64,000 bases of DNA from assembly GCA_030407005.1 (NCBI GenBank), contig JAUDYN010000010.1, positions 1,612,001-1,676,000 of the forward strand. Reading direction: 5' to 3'. The notes below the pieces were generated by a model. It was not told the origin of the DNA. It did no database searches and saw nothing but the letters and a program-made list of their open reading frames with translations. The translations under genes and the position numbers were made by a program. Source of the DNA: Desarmillaria ectypa. Its lineage: Eukaryota; Basidiomycota; Agaricomycetes; Agaricales; Physalacriaceae. Of this stretch, positions 46,126 to 57,482 are shown in pieces (positions within the stretch are counted from its first letter, which is position 1; each line of letters begins with the position of its first letter).

Positions 46126-46283
46126 GAAGAGATTTAGAATAACACAAGCTGAAAATGGAAAGGACAATCACCAGTACAGTCAAAATCCACGCTCAAAGGG
46201 TTGTCGTCTGCTATCTCTCTTGACTTCTGCAAACTCGCTAGCGCCACTCATTCCTCCTAATTGTCCCTCGACTATAACGCAGC

Positions 46284-47535
46284 ATGACCTCGATCCCGCA
46301 AGAGCTGGTCGACATGATAATCGACGAGGTCGGAGACAACAAAGAGAGCCTCCAAGCATGCGCTCTCGCCTCTAGAGCCTTCTACCCTAGAGCAAGCGCC
46401 CACCTTTTCGAGCGAATCCGCCTCCGGGCATTCGAAAAACGATTTGACGCGTTTCGCGACCTGTGCCACCAAAATCCGAGGCTCGCACAGCTGGTGAAAA
46501 GCCTTCACATCATCCATCGAAGGGAGGACGCCAACCTATGGTTATCTGAAATCATCCGCAACGTGTCTGCCCTGACACTCGAACAAGTTGTTCTGGCGGG
46601 TTGTACCCAACTTCCATCATTCAACAAATTGACCATGCTTCGGTTGATCGACGTCAAGCTCCCGCGCGTACCCCAGGCCCACGAGCTTTTCAAGAACATC
46701 CCCCGACTCGAACGTCTCATTCTGGAAAGCATATCGCTACCCGAAAAGGAAGATTTTGCACCATCCGAGTCGCCGCCGCCCGTGTCTGAACATTATCTGG
46801 ACGATAGGGACTGTATTCACCTACGCGAGCTGGTTTTACGTCCGGATCATACGCTTCTACAAGGCTCGTCGGCATTCGTATATCGCAGTCGCGCATACGG
46901 GGTGTCCTTTTCCCAGCTGGAGAAATTGACGTTTGAAGGTGTCTACAATGCGTACGGCTATAGGGCGCTGGAGGAAATAGTTGACACCGCAGCCGAGTCT
47001 CTGGTGAGCCTGGATATGAGCTTCGCCTACGAATTATTCGGTCAGTTCTTTCTTTCATGGTTGAATGTGCTCTGCTGACCTTGGATTCCCGGCAGGAGTT
47101 AAACCCGGACTCAGTCCCACCAACTTTATTCATCTTCCTCACGTCCGACACATTGCCTTCGTGCTCAAAGACTACAGCCGCCTCTCCTTCCGACCGGTCT
47201 CTGTACTTGAGTGGTGGCTTGGGAATCTCGAGCAGCTACCACATCCGTCTCCCATTGAGACAATCACCATCTCGCTTATGGTTGATTCGCGGTGCTCTCA
47301 GATCCGCGCTAGTTGTTCCCATCCAATTTGGAAAGCACTGGATACGTTCCTTCAGGGTCCTTGCGCACCCCATTTTCGTTGGTTGAGGTTTTCGATCCAG
47401 GCGCATTATGTGTGTAACCAGACTGCCCTCTCGGTAGTAAAGGAGCTGCTACTGGACTATTTTCCGTTGCTCAGGAAGAGCAAGAAGTTGGTCGTCACGA
47501 TTAAGCTGAAGGAGCCATCACATGGCTACTTTTAG
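46284..47535 (+). CDS. F-box-like protein
   Basis: Two exons, 46284-47040 and 47096-47535, are joined by a 55-base intron (GTCAGT...GGCAG). The N-terminus, MTSIPQELVDMIIDEVGDN followed by LQACALASRAFYPRASAHLF, is the degenerate F-box common in basidiomycetes. It would bind Skp1 in an SCF ubiquitin ligase. The rest (about 350 residues) has irregular Leu-rich stretches (LEQVVLAGC, FNKLTMLRLIDVKLP, LERLILESISLP), suggesting an LRR-like substrate-recognition part. The substrate is unknown. The gene lies head-to-head with the dead P450. It appears intact, with about 398 residues. Confidence 0.8.
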
Positions 47536-48150
47536 CCTAGTTGCAAAACGTACAGCTGTCGTGAATTTTCATAGAAGAAGACTGTAAGTCATGTGTTAAT
47601 GTTGTAATGAATGCCATACATGCCCTTCTGCGCACCTCGGTAATTTAATCATCGTTGAAACCTATCCTTGGTACATGTCACCACCAAGGCTCCTTCCTCT
47701 GAATCCATAATACGCATAGCCCTAACCCCTCATGTTATCAATGTAGTCCTGTTGCCCAAATATTTCTGAGACCCGGTGGGAGTACCTTTTAACTCTTAAA
47801 ATGATACCGTTTGCCGCATCCGTAAGAAATATTTGGGAAATGTCTTCTATCCGTCATTGCCATCATGGTGTTGCTCTAGTTTGGATGAGCCGGCAGCACT
47901 ATGGCGCTACGGTCCATATCTTTCTCCCGATTGAACATCGAGCCAATAATATTTGCCGAAAAGAGAGAACAGGGATATATAGGTAGAGGCATTGTTCTCG
48001 TAGTTGTACCAGGGGATGGAAGGGGGAAGGGACGAAAGAGTAATCAAACTCCGACAACGCGTTGCCACCGACGCGTTTCCAAGCATCACGTGCATAGAGC
48101 CGTACCAATAAAGCACGGTGTGTAAACTTTGAGACGAGTTTACACTGCCG
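47536..48150. other. Intergenic region
   Basis: No gene is recognised. The region contains the 3' end of the F-box transcript and AT-rich DNA leading to the repeat patch. Confidence 0.4.
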
Positions 48151-48370
48151 CGGCCGGCTGCTTTTTGGGACCTAAAAACGTATCCCAAAAATATCGTGAG
48201 TTTTGATTGTCTTCTTTTTTTCTTTTTTTCTAATAGAGCGTGTATATTCATACTTAGCAGACCGCAATTAACGAAGTAAATCCAGAGTGCTTGCTTGGTT
48301 AGGGCATGCCCTCAGGAAGAGATATAAAACCTAAACGGGGATCTACGCGAGGAAATGCATTTAAGCACAA

Positions 48371-49255
48371 CTATTCAAGTTCGTGTGGGACTCGGTGCCT
48401 CCCTCTCGGCCGTTTCTGGCACGACACTATACTCACTAAAACCCCGCTCTGGTCAATCCAGTCCTCCGGCAAGGCTCTCTCGTCGAGAAAAGTTCCTTTC
48501 CAGGTCGATGACACCATCGCCTCTTCCAATGCTTTAGCACCGTATCTGTGCTTGTTCACCAGTACACGGTCTATACTTGAACTCCGATTCATCGCTGCAA
48601 TCCAAAGATTGCGTACTTCATCTCTTGTGTGCCAGTTGTCTGGGCTATCGTCTCAACGCTGGATCCTCCGTTGGCATCTGATCTTCCAGATCAGTTGGAC
48701 TGTTTCCGTCATCGGTATCCGGTACATTCGCGTCGCAGCCCTGTCAACAGTCCCCTTTTCTGTCCTAATCTGCACTAGTGTTGCGCCAAGGGCGACTCCG
48801 TAAGTGTGGGGTATCCACTCTTGACCTTTACCTTCCCATAGTTCTCTCGCTAGTCCCCACAGCGTGGCTTGTCCCTCAATGGAGCACCCAACCAAAATAT
48901 GCTCCATAGATTCCGTTACTTTGCAGTGGGGACATTCACCTCTTATAGGGAATTGGGGACCTAGACGCTCCCAGAAAGCACCGATCTTGAAGGTGTTTTG
49001 TATGGCTTTCCAAAGGAAACCTCGTATCGGGCGAGATATATCCTTGTGTCATATAGATTTTCACATTCTCGACGGCATCGGCTCGACACTATTTATCTCT
49101 TTGATCGTTGTTGCGACCTGGTCTGTTATGATTTGTGCTGATTGCCGCATTTCCATTCCCTTCATCATGTGGAGGAGCCTGTAGGCCTGGCTTTGAGTAA
49201 GTGCTGACAGTCGTACCCCATCGACGTTAAACTCATGGCATATTTTAGTATCTTG
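48371..49255 (-). pseudogene. LINE-type pol C-terminal fragment (zinc-finger RT-associated tail)
   Basis: The minus-strand reading, with few stops, gives ISRPIRGFLWKAIQNTF, then a Cys/His cluster (GECPHCKVTESMEHILVGCS) like the zf-RVT tail of non-LTR retrotransposon proteins. WIPHTYGVALG, LIWKIRCQRRI, NRSSSIDRVLVNKHRYG and a C-terminal GRHR motif follow. TGA stops lie at about 48650 and 49070. No RT palm motifs are present, so only the 3' part of an element survives. The plus-strand frame at 48306-48803 is its shadow. Confidence 0.65.
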
Positions 49256-49363
49256 ATTGTCTTCTTACACCCGTAAATCAGGATCTAAAAAACATAATGA
49301 AAAAGCCTTGTTTTCTGTGTTATTTTTATGCACCAAAAAGAGCACGTTTTTGACAAAGGAAAG

Positions 49364-49396
49364 GTGGTTTCCATTGTTCAGAACAATGGAAACCAC
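49364..49396. repeat. 33-base perfect palindrome (16-base arms)
   Basis: GTGGTTTCCATTGTTC is followed by a single A and then its exact reverse complement. It lies in AT-rich DNA within the repeat patch, with no neighbouring gene end. Confidence 0.85.
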
Positions 49397-49600
49397 TCTT
49401 TCGATCTGTTTTCCGTACTGCATTTCTTGGTGGAGTACGGCAATAGTCCATTAACAAAGTTGATCTACTATTGGAGGAAATTTCCATACTGCTCTTCATA
49501 TTCTAAAAGAGGATGAACAAGTGCTGTTTTTCATCTTGTTTTTAGGAGATCCCTTTTCTTGTTAAAAGATCACATCAAAATTCACAACATTTTTTGGTCC

Positions 49601-50387
49601 CACTGCAGCAATGGCTGCATAGACACCATGGGGCTACCTGGAGTTTTTCTGGGGTGCATCTTGAAGCTCAAAGCTGATTGGTCAATCATGATTATACCAA
49701 GGTATACTCTGGCAGACCACACTGGTCTTATGTTCTCATTGCTGCAGTGTCTGTTGGAATCTTAGGTGTTGCACAGGGTAGAGTTCAGGCTGGTAAAGCC
49801 AGATGTAAAGAACTTGTTATTCTATGGCTCCTACAGAGCTCATATCTGTTGTAACTATTGCAGTGGGAGGCTTGCTGAGTAGAGAATGCTGAATTGTTAG
49901 CTACTAGAGCTCAAGATGAGCTCCTTAAATACTACAGAATGTATCTAGAATGTTCTACTAAAGTACCTAATTATATCCTAGTATCATGCCAAATTGATGG
50001 TACTGAAGGTTCAGGAATCTTCCGGCACATGCTTGAAGTTGCAAATCCCAACAATATCTATACTACTTCGCACTAGAATCTAGAATGTACTACAACTTTC
50101 TACTCCTCTTGTGCTTACTCAGCGACTCTCGGCATGATGACGGATTGCCTCTTCTAGAACTTTCCAGCAAAATCCCAACAGTGTCTGCTTTTTCGAACCT
50201 AAAAACATACCGGCTCCAGTAGCATGGGTGGTTTAAGGAGATCTCGGCGATCTCGAAACCCCTTTACGCGCTGCCTTACACTGCCTTTAGCTATATTTAT
50301 ATATAACTTCACCCACAAAACACATGGGCTGCTGTAAGTGGCTTGAAGATCTTGCTCAGGTCCGACAAGCTGTAATCGCTGCTGAGG
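49601..50387. other. Degenerate, CpG-poor segment with a repeat end
   Basis: Bases 49620-50090 look like decayed repeat; a 60-codon frame at 49894-50076 has no recognisable content. Bases 50186-50222 (TTTTTCGAACCTAAAAACAT and following) are repeated at 50541-50577. Confidence 0.4.
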
Positions 50388-50577
50388 TCGGCTACTTTTT
50401 GGGGCCTAAAAATGTATCCTAAAAATGTCGTCACTTTTGATTGTCTTCTTACACCTGTCAAGAACAGTTTTTCACCTTGATTTTAGGAGATCCTTTTTCC
50501 CGTCGAAAGATCACATAGAAAGTCACGACATTTTTCGGTCCGCTTCTTCGAACCTAAAAACATACCGGCCCCAGCAG
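50388..50577. repeat. Short interspersed repeat with inverted internal arms
   Basis: AAAAATGTCGTCACTTTT (50421-50438) and GAAAGTCACGACATTTTT (50518-50535) are inverted copies with two mismatches. CCTAAAANRTA-type motifs lie near both outer ends. It appears to be a deletion derivative of the 48160-49600 repeat. Confidence 0.6.
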
Positions 50578-50958
50578 TGAATAGATTATGTGACGGACCA
50601 CGGCCCGGCCAGAAGGAAGAAAGACGTGCTTATGACAACCACCGACGTATCCTGTAAAACTGTCCATCTATAGCGATATTCTCATTGATCCATTACACCT
50701 CTAAAAGCCATGGAAATTAGCTTCGGGTTCCTTGCGATATGAAGAATGCTCAGCGGTCTTCTAGACTTGTTTCTGGAGGTATCGGTGATGCGTTCACGAC
50801 ACTGATGAGATTGCTGTGTAATATAGGCCATCAAACGCAGATCAGATAAAACGTTCTCTTGCTCCTCAGACATAGACATAGTCAAGGGAAGTATCCGTCA
50901 TTAGTGAGAAGTATACTGTATACAACTACAAGAACAAACGACCGTCTACTCTCATATC

Positions 50959-51946
50959 CTACACATTACCGTCCGCCGAACTGCTAATGTTCTTGATATT
51001 ATTGCTCGGACTCGAGCTCGCGTCGTCTGGGGGATATGCGACAGGAACATCTGTCATGCCAAACTCGAGATGTGGTAGCTCATCTTGCTGGTCGCCGTAA
51101 TGTTGTGATGGCATCGCAACAAGAACGGACACTCGCAATGGTCCGCCAGAAGGATCAGGAGGTAGAGGTGCGTCCGGCGCTGGTGATGCAAGAGGTTGTG
51201 GAAGAGGGGAGGCATCAACGCGCGACCATATCCGACGAAAGCGAGGTCGAGCAGAGTTGTCCTGCAGAGGAAGAGGTGGTGGTGGTGGTGTACGATTCTG
51301 GGCGGCGACCGTGTATGATACAGAAAAAGGCTGTGTGACGCGTCAATAATAGAGAAGGGTATTATTAACACAGGGTCCTACCTTACACGCTTCCCAATCA
51401 TGATGGTTTTTTTGGACGTTCATGGCTGCTTCGTACATGATAGGTTTTTGCGAAGGGTCAAAGCGTATACCCCGTCCATTGGTGGGTGGGATCCAGGTGC
51501 CATTTCGGATCGCTTCTTCGACCATGCGTCTGTGGCGCCTTCGAAGAATCAGAGACCGAAACACGATGGCTGCTGAAACACCGAGCAGTAATATGAGTGT
51601 TGCTGAAAGACAGTGCTAAGCATCAGGGTTGGAAGTAAAAGCGGATGGGTTAACAAACCTAAGAAAGTATATACTATAATATGATCAGCAACATGACTAC
51701 AATCATCGTGTGAACACACGTACGATACAACGACGCCGATGAATTCAGGCTGCCACCATCGTTCCCCGCCCCAGTCCCAAGACTATTATTTCCAATGTTA
51801 CTGCTAGTCACGATACTTCCTTGGTCGCTAGATGTCGAACGGGATGGATCTGTCCATGTCGACGAGGGTGTGAAAGGTGGTATGGATGTAGACGTGGCAA
51901 GAGACGTTGATGTTGTGCCCCCGATAACAGTCGAAGAGGCAGACAT
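50959..51946 (-). CDS. Ser/Thr-rich single-pass membrane protein (paralogue of 54870-55742)
   Basis: Exons (minus): 51946-51724, 51602-51382 and 51330-50959. The N-terminal ~75 residues are Ser/Thr-rich without a signal peptide (MSASSTVIGGTTSTSLATS). A membrane helix (TLILLLGVSAAIVF) follows, then a strongly basic stop-transfer RRRHRRMVEEAIRNGTWIPP. The cytosolic tail contains PIMYEAAMN, HHDWEACK and, in exon 3, PFSVSYT, Pro-rich DNA and GPLRVSVLVAMPS. It ends SSADGNV with TAG at 50959-50961. By the positive-inside rule the N-terminus is outside, as in fungal wall-sensor-like proteins, but no function is known. All three exon boundaries match those of the paralogue, which supports the model. 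Confidence 0.8.
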
Positions 51947-54869
51947 GGAGGAACAAAGACAAGAAGTTTAGTGGCAGAAAAGCTGTGGAGCTGAAGATCG
52001 TGAAGCCTTTCAGGAAAAGTTCCCTGGATACGGCTTACCAAATGCAAAAGAACAAGGCGATTCAATACTTCTGCCACCAAATGAACAAGAGAAATAGGAG
52101 CAGTAGCCACTCTTAGGCGGGTCGAAATGGTGGTGAAGAACAAAGAAGGAATGCCGTGGTTGACAAGCACGTCAATAATAAGGCCGGTTTGCCCGCCCCG
52201 CACTGACATCACAAGGTCTCGGATCAAACAGTATCTAATCTTATCTGAGAATTTTTTTCCCTCGACTGATTTGTTCCGTGCACCCAGTCTTTTGGCCCAA
52301 GAATCAGCACAGAAAAACCAGTCTCATTTTAGACCAAAAGACCGGCGCATGGTGATACATAAGGTGGGCTGAATTGGGTCTCAGAGGCACTGTAACTTTC
52401 CTTCCTACAGGGCCACACAAGATAGTAGGATCCGGGAAATTCCGAGTTGATGACGCTCCGACGGTGGCCTCCTATTCTTTCGATCGTGTTTATGCGGGTG
52501 TATTACTACTACGGAAAATACATCCACTATTCCAGGCTATTCCGTAACTTCCGGCATGCAAATTGAAGTCATAGCGGTTACCCGGGGCTACTAATCATGG
52601 GAAGGTTCCATTCAGCTTGTCAAGGCCTGGCCTTCGACAAATCCGAGAAAAGTGAGACTTCTCCAATAGTAGTCCTGTGCAGAGGAAGCCAGACCACGGA
52701 GAGAGAAGTCTAGATGCAAATATGTACTGCCACTCCTGTCTGTCTACATACACCAATGCTTGAAGGAAGCAGAACAAAACATGTTAATCTGTAACTTGTA
52801 CATCATGCCTCGCACGAGCTGGGAATGGCATGATCAGTTTTCACATGGTGACACAAAGATTCAGATACATGTAGCGGGAGAAACGCGGGGGTCAAGGCAT
52901 CATGATGGTTACAGCTGATTGTCCTTTTTTGGACTGAAGAGAGTGGCTTGAACTTTTGTCATAAACTTGTTTATACGGACTTTGACAAGAGTTTATGGTT
53001 GGTTCATGAAAATATCCAATGCTTCTTTTCTCATCCACAAAACTACTCTAAACTACCCATTTAAAAATTTGACTCCTGAGCTCAGACGAGATACCATCTT
53101 CTGGATGTTTACTACCAATGCATTCATCCTTGCACCTAGTGATCGGTCAACTCGGCATTATATGGCAACTAGAAGAAATACATGGGAAATCAGACCTGCC
53201 CATTTCGCGTTAATTTCAACTCTGATTTCTTAGTTTTTTGTACTATGAAATTCAAGCGAGATCCGATTTTTGCTTTTACAACCACTGTTCCGCTGATTTC
53301 TCCGGCAGATGCCATGAGTAGATGCCGAGCCGACAAAGTTTAAGAGTGGAATAGACAAGTCTGCTTGTTAGCGTATTTTGTCTCCAAATGCTCCTAGAAT
53401 CTCGCCGAGAGCTCGGAATGTGAAAATCAGCTGGAAACCTGTCCCGCAAAGGACAGAAAACACTACTCACGAGGGATGGCAAGTACTGTGAACGACGAGT
53501 ACTATTGAGAGCGCAGGAAAGCGTGGAATAAGAGGGAAAGAAAGGAATCTGGAATCCAGGGCGAGTATTTATACGAGCGGAAGCAGAATCGGTCCGTCAT
53601 CATAGGCATACGTCATGGTAAGTAAGTGCGTCATAGTAGTAAGCAAACGTACACCAGCAGATCATTATACATTCACCAATACTTAGAAAAGCATTGACAG
53701 CCCACTCGTGGCTGGCGAATCAAGTGCATATATACATAGCACTTACTACTTAGTAGCCTGTTGGGATGATCCGACCAGACTGTCTCCCTCCCAGACAATT
53801 GAATGTTGTCAGAGATAAACACTTTCTATTTCATTTCAAGATCGATATAGCGAGGCATTAACCTGGCAAGTCGTCTTTATTATATATTCACGAAAATCGT
53901 ATCTGTCTAGCGAGGCGTTTGAGACTATAATTGAGTCACATGATGAATACGCAACATTTTGTTTCCGAATCTAGAAGAATGATGCTCCCGTACCTTGCCG
54001 TCAAAGCCCTATCGTACTTCTTTTTTTTTTTCGCCACCTTCTGCCGTTCGAAGTCATATACATGGATGGAAGCAACACGATGAAACGATATATTGCTCTC
54101 CTAACCGTCGTAATTGGATATTTGGTCAGTAACTATCGTAATCCTAGAAAGTAGCTTGAAGACATCGTAGTGAAGGCAGTACTCTGTCCGCACATCGCAG
54201 CTTCTTTATTCTCCAGCTATCAATTCTATGTATTTGCCTGCTACGGTTCGAGCATCTCACCCTTCGCCACTACCTGCAAGTTAGTCCTGTGACGAAGGTA
54301 TCGAAGCCGCATGATATCGAAGACGCACCTCTTCAGGTTGTTACCGGCTACGCTCAAGACTACATGGGCTATGTTATTTGCGTAGACCTTGAGTGAGTAC
54401 GGAGTTTGTTTTCGCTGAGAGTCTTGCAGTAATTTCCTGTGATAGATGTAATGGTGCTGCGCACCGGGATGCGTTGTTCGCTTCTTGGCCCATTCAAAAT
54501 TAGTTCAATATCAATGCTTAAAGTGGTGTTTAGGGTGGCGTCTTATTACGGAACATGACATCAGCGTGGCAATTCGGTGTATTCTCTCTTGCGACCTGAA
54601 AATAAGTACGAAGATCGTGGATTCTGGGAGACAAGCCGGTCTTGCTAACCATACGGCGCAGACTTTTTCTTTCGATATCCATCTTTCCTGAATCCGTGTT
54701 TCGGGACCATCACTTCAGGTAATACCGCATCTGAGCTACATATGTTGCTAAGTACTGCCAAGGTGTTTTTAGTAAGCCCACATTATCTCCATCGATGAAT
54801 CCCATCTCAAGAAATGATACATCTTGTCTGTGGGTCAACAGGCACTAAACATCCTGACTTTGGACTACG
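51947..54869. other. Long intergenic region between the two paralogues
   Basis: There is no convincing gene in 2.9 kb. A weak candidate begins at ATG 54061 (MDGSNTMKRYIALLTVVIGYL, signal-like) and could splice near 54124 to about 54200, but ends soon after. Frames at 52967-53233 and 53276-53482 show nothing recognisable. A TATA-like TATTTATA lies near 53566. Confidence 0.4.
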
Positions 54870-55742
54870 ATGACGACCATTACAGGGTCATCCACGCTGA
54901 CTTCCTTCTCACCTTCGTCGACATTCTCCTCCTTTGACGACCCGAGTTCAACATTCACTGGAAGAGGAGGGCCTGGCCGCAATGGTGATGGTCGGAATGG
55001 GGACAATAACGGACCTGGACCCGGTAGAAATGGAGGCGGGGATACATCTGCGTCTGTATACTGTAAGTCCTCTTTACGATGACAGGAATCCTGCGTGATG
55101 GTCAGACCAGTGTATACGTTCTTAGGTGCGCTATAATGCTACGATCACTCAACCCAGCAATTAAACATGAACAGGAGTGCTGTTACTGTTACTCGCCGTC
55201 TCAGCAGCCATCGTGGTTCGGGCCATCATGCGTCGCCGACGCCAACGACGCATGATGGAGGAAGCCATCCAAAACGGGACCTGGGTACCACCTAACAGGA
55301 AGGGCCCGAAGCCCGTCATGTACGAAACAACGATGAATAATGTCAGCAACGAACATCACGACTGGGAAACATGCAAAGTATGACCTCATCGTGATGTGCC
55401 GGTTCTATCATTGGCTCACGCGTATCTTAATAGCCCTTTGCCGTGTCATACGTGCAAGAGGTGCAGGCTCCAACTCTACCACAGAAAGAGGCTTCTCTGC
55501 GTGCACGTATATGGGCACTTATTAAGGATTCGCCTCCTGCTGGCCCCCAGATCACGCGGACCGTTTCTACTGGGCCGCTACGCGTATCGATGCTTATCGC
55601 TATGCCGTCACCGAAACATGGAGAGAAGGAGGGGCCGATACCACATATCGAGCTTGGCACAGCTGTCGTGCATCCACCCGCTGACCCAACTCCCTTGACT
55701 CCGAGCAGCGCCAAGAGGAGGGCGGTGGAAGAGAAGGTGTAA
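54870..55742 (+). CDS. Ser/Thr- and Gly-rich single-pass membrane protein (paralogue of 50959-51946)
   Basis: Exons: 54870-55062, about 55178-55377 and 55434-55742. The N-terminus (MTTITGSSTLTSFSPSSTF) is Ser/Thr-rich, followed by a Gly/Asn/Arg-rich stretch (GRGGPGRNGDGRNGDNNG). The helix (LLLLLAVSAAIVV), the basic flank RRRRQRRMMEEAIQNGTWVPP and the tail (PVMYETTMN, HHDWETCK, PFAVSYVQE, GPLRVSMLIAMPS) follow the paralogue block by block. It ends RRAVEEKV. It lies 2.9 kb from the paralogue in the opposite orientation, suggesting an inverted local duplication. The acceptor of exon 2 (55177/55178) is chosen to avoid a stop and is less certain. Confidence 0.8.
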
Positions 55743-57404
55743 TATTCCCCGGTCGTGGTGTTGCTGGTCATGCGTATGTATACGATTTATTAATGAACAT
55801 TCATGCTTCACGACGCCCTGCGCGACATTCGGCCTCGTGGATACGAAGCCGACTATCATTTGATGAACCTTGCATAGCTTTTTCGAAGAGTACGCGCATG
55901 TTGATCGCCAAGAATGCGATCCCGTAACTGCAGCCCCACAGATTGTCCGACTCAGTGGATCTTGCTCGGCACAGCAGAGATCTATGTCGAGGTATTTCCG
56001 TCACCAGCGCTTCTAAAGTCATCGCTTCCGACACCCTTCTCTATTCTTGGAGCAGCATCTGAAGGGACTGGGTGGCGGAGATGGTCCTCGGAGCTCCTAA
56101 CCGAACAAGGCGCTTCACTGTGTTGGAACAGGTATCTTCGTGTTGAACGAACTTGAATCAGAACATCGGGCATCCAATAAAATTCGAGGTTAAGGTTACG
56201 TCTCAAGATATCTGCGAAATTTTGGGATGTGTAGCACCAATTCATAGATTCCTTTCATCCACGAAGTCGTTATGCGCTCATCTGCTATTACAATCATTCT
56301 CGCGTATAACTTCTCTTGCTAGGTGTCAGTCGATTGTAAGTATAAGATGCACTTTCAGAACATTGTATGATGCTCGTAACGTACCCCACGTGTCGAACTG
56401 TGGCTAATCGAAGGGCCATATTACAGCCCCTTCTACCGCACTCCTAGCCGTGGCAAGCAGGACTAACCTACTTTATCTCAGGTTGCCGTATCAGGCTGGG
56501 ATCTTTGTCGCTTTGTCGCCGAACCCTTCATATGTGGACGGCGAAAGATAAGAGAAGTTATTCCAATGCAAGCAGTTACCAAGGTTATAATTTATGCCGC
56601 CAACTGCAAGGAGAAAGCCCCTAGCACAAGCAACGGAGAAGCTGTATGACATCCTTCGAACTTCCTGGACATACATAGTACTACTATGAGTCCATGGTAG
56701 TGAACTTAATATTATTGACATTTTTGCAGCGTCGGTGCGGATGTGTACATCAAGAAAGGGATTGAAAACTTTATTTGTTAGAGACCGAGAGCATTCACTT
56801 GATATGATCCAAACAGATCCCCGGCATGCATGTGTTCTCAGAAAAATGTCGTTATTACTTCTTCCGGACAGGCCGTAATCTACTCAGAGGCCACGCACGA
56901 ATCTCTCGTGAGCAGGTTACGGGGCTGTTTGGTTTCTTTGGTTATCAACCCAGACGCATAAACGCCAATCTCCGATGCTTAAGCTCCATTCTTGCTGATA
57001 GCATAAGAGCCAGAGGCAGAGAAAGACAAAGCTAGAGCATTATAAGTACTAGATAGTAAGTCTTGCTGACTTTGAGGAAGATTCCGGGCTCCCTAGTCAA
57101 ACGGTGTCCATTAACGGTCGTTAATTGTAATGAACTTCTTGGCTATCGGGTCACATCATTTCCTAAACTTCTGTGCGTACTCCAAGTTGACCATAGGTAC
57201 GCTGGTTGCCCATGTAGCAGTCCTGCTTGCTCTTACACAGCAACTGCACTGCGCAGTAAAGATTCAAAGTTGGAATGAAGAACTCTAAAGGGCCTCACTT
57301 CAAGATTCAAGGGCACATTGTTCTGAATCTTGGGTCGTGACTCTCGGGTTTTAAAATTTCGAAACCGGAGGGAAACAAAAGAGAACGTTCTCACTAGCAA
57401 TGGA
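55743..57404. other. Intergenic region
   Basis: Frames on both strands at 55801-56245 and 56470-56720 have no recognisable features or consistent splicing. The plus-strand reading near 56480-56640 (GWDLCRFVAEPFICGRRKI) is unmatched and short. No RNA gene was seen apart from the tRNA at the right edge. Confidence 0.4.
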
Positions 57405-57482
57405 TGACCGAGACAGGGGTCGAACCTGCAATCTCCTGATTTCCAATCGTAGTCAGACGCGTTGCCATTACGCCACACGGCC
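57405..57482 (-). tRNA. tRNA-Arg (anticodon ACG) with a very short intron
   Basis: The minus strand folds as a cloverleaf. The acceptor is GGCCGTG with CTCGGTC (one T-T mismatch), with a D arm closed by GCG/CGC. Anticodon stem TCTGA pairs with TCAGG; the T arm is GCAGG-TTCGACC-CCTGT. The anticodon loop reads CTACGA, followed by TTGGAA and A. About 6 extra bases lie at the canonical intron position after base 37. A box (TGGCGTAATGG) and B box (GGTTCGACCCC) are present, and a TTTT terminator lies shortly downstream. An identical first 32 bases occur at 63969-64000. Confidence 0.88.

Larger units (their letters stand above)
48160..49600. repeat. Repeat with inverted ends, enclosing a LINE fragment
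   Basis: The left end (48160-48215) reads GGGACCTAAAAACGTATCCC, then AAAAATATCGTGAGTTTTGAT and TTGTCTTCTT. The right end (about 49540-49600) contains the reverse complement of the second motif (17 of 21 bases) at 49574-49594. A short version of the same repeat lies at 50388-50577. The class is unknown; a non-autonomous DNA transposon is possible. Confidence 0.45.

Noticed and set aside
48306..48803. 165-codon plus-strand frame
   Set aside because: Shadow of the LINE tail on the minus strand, where the Cys/His cluster and known motifs lie.
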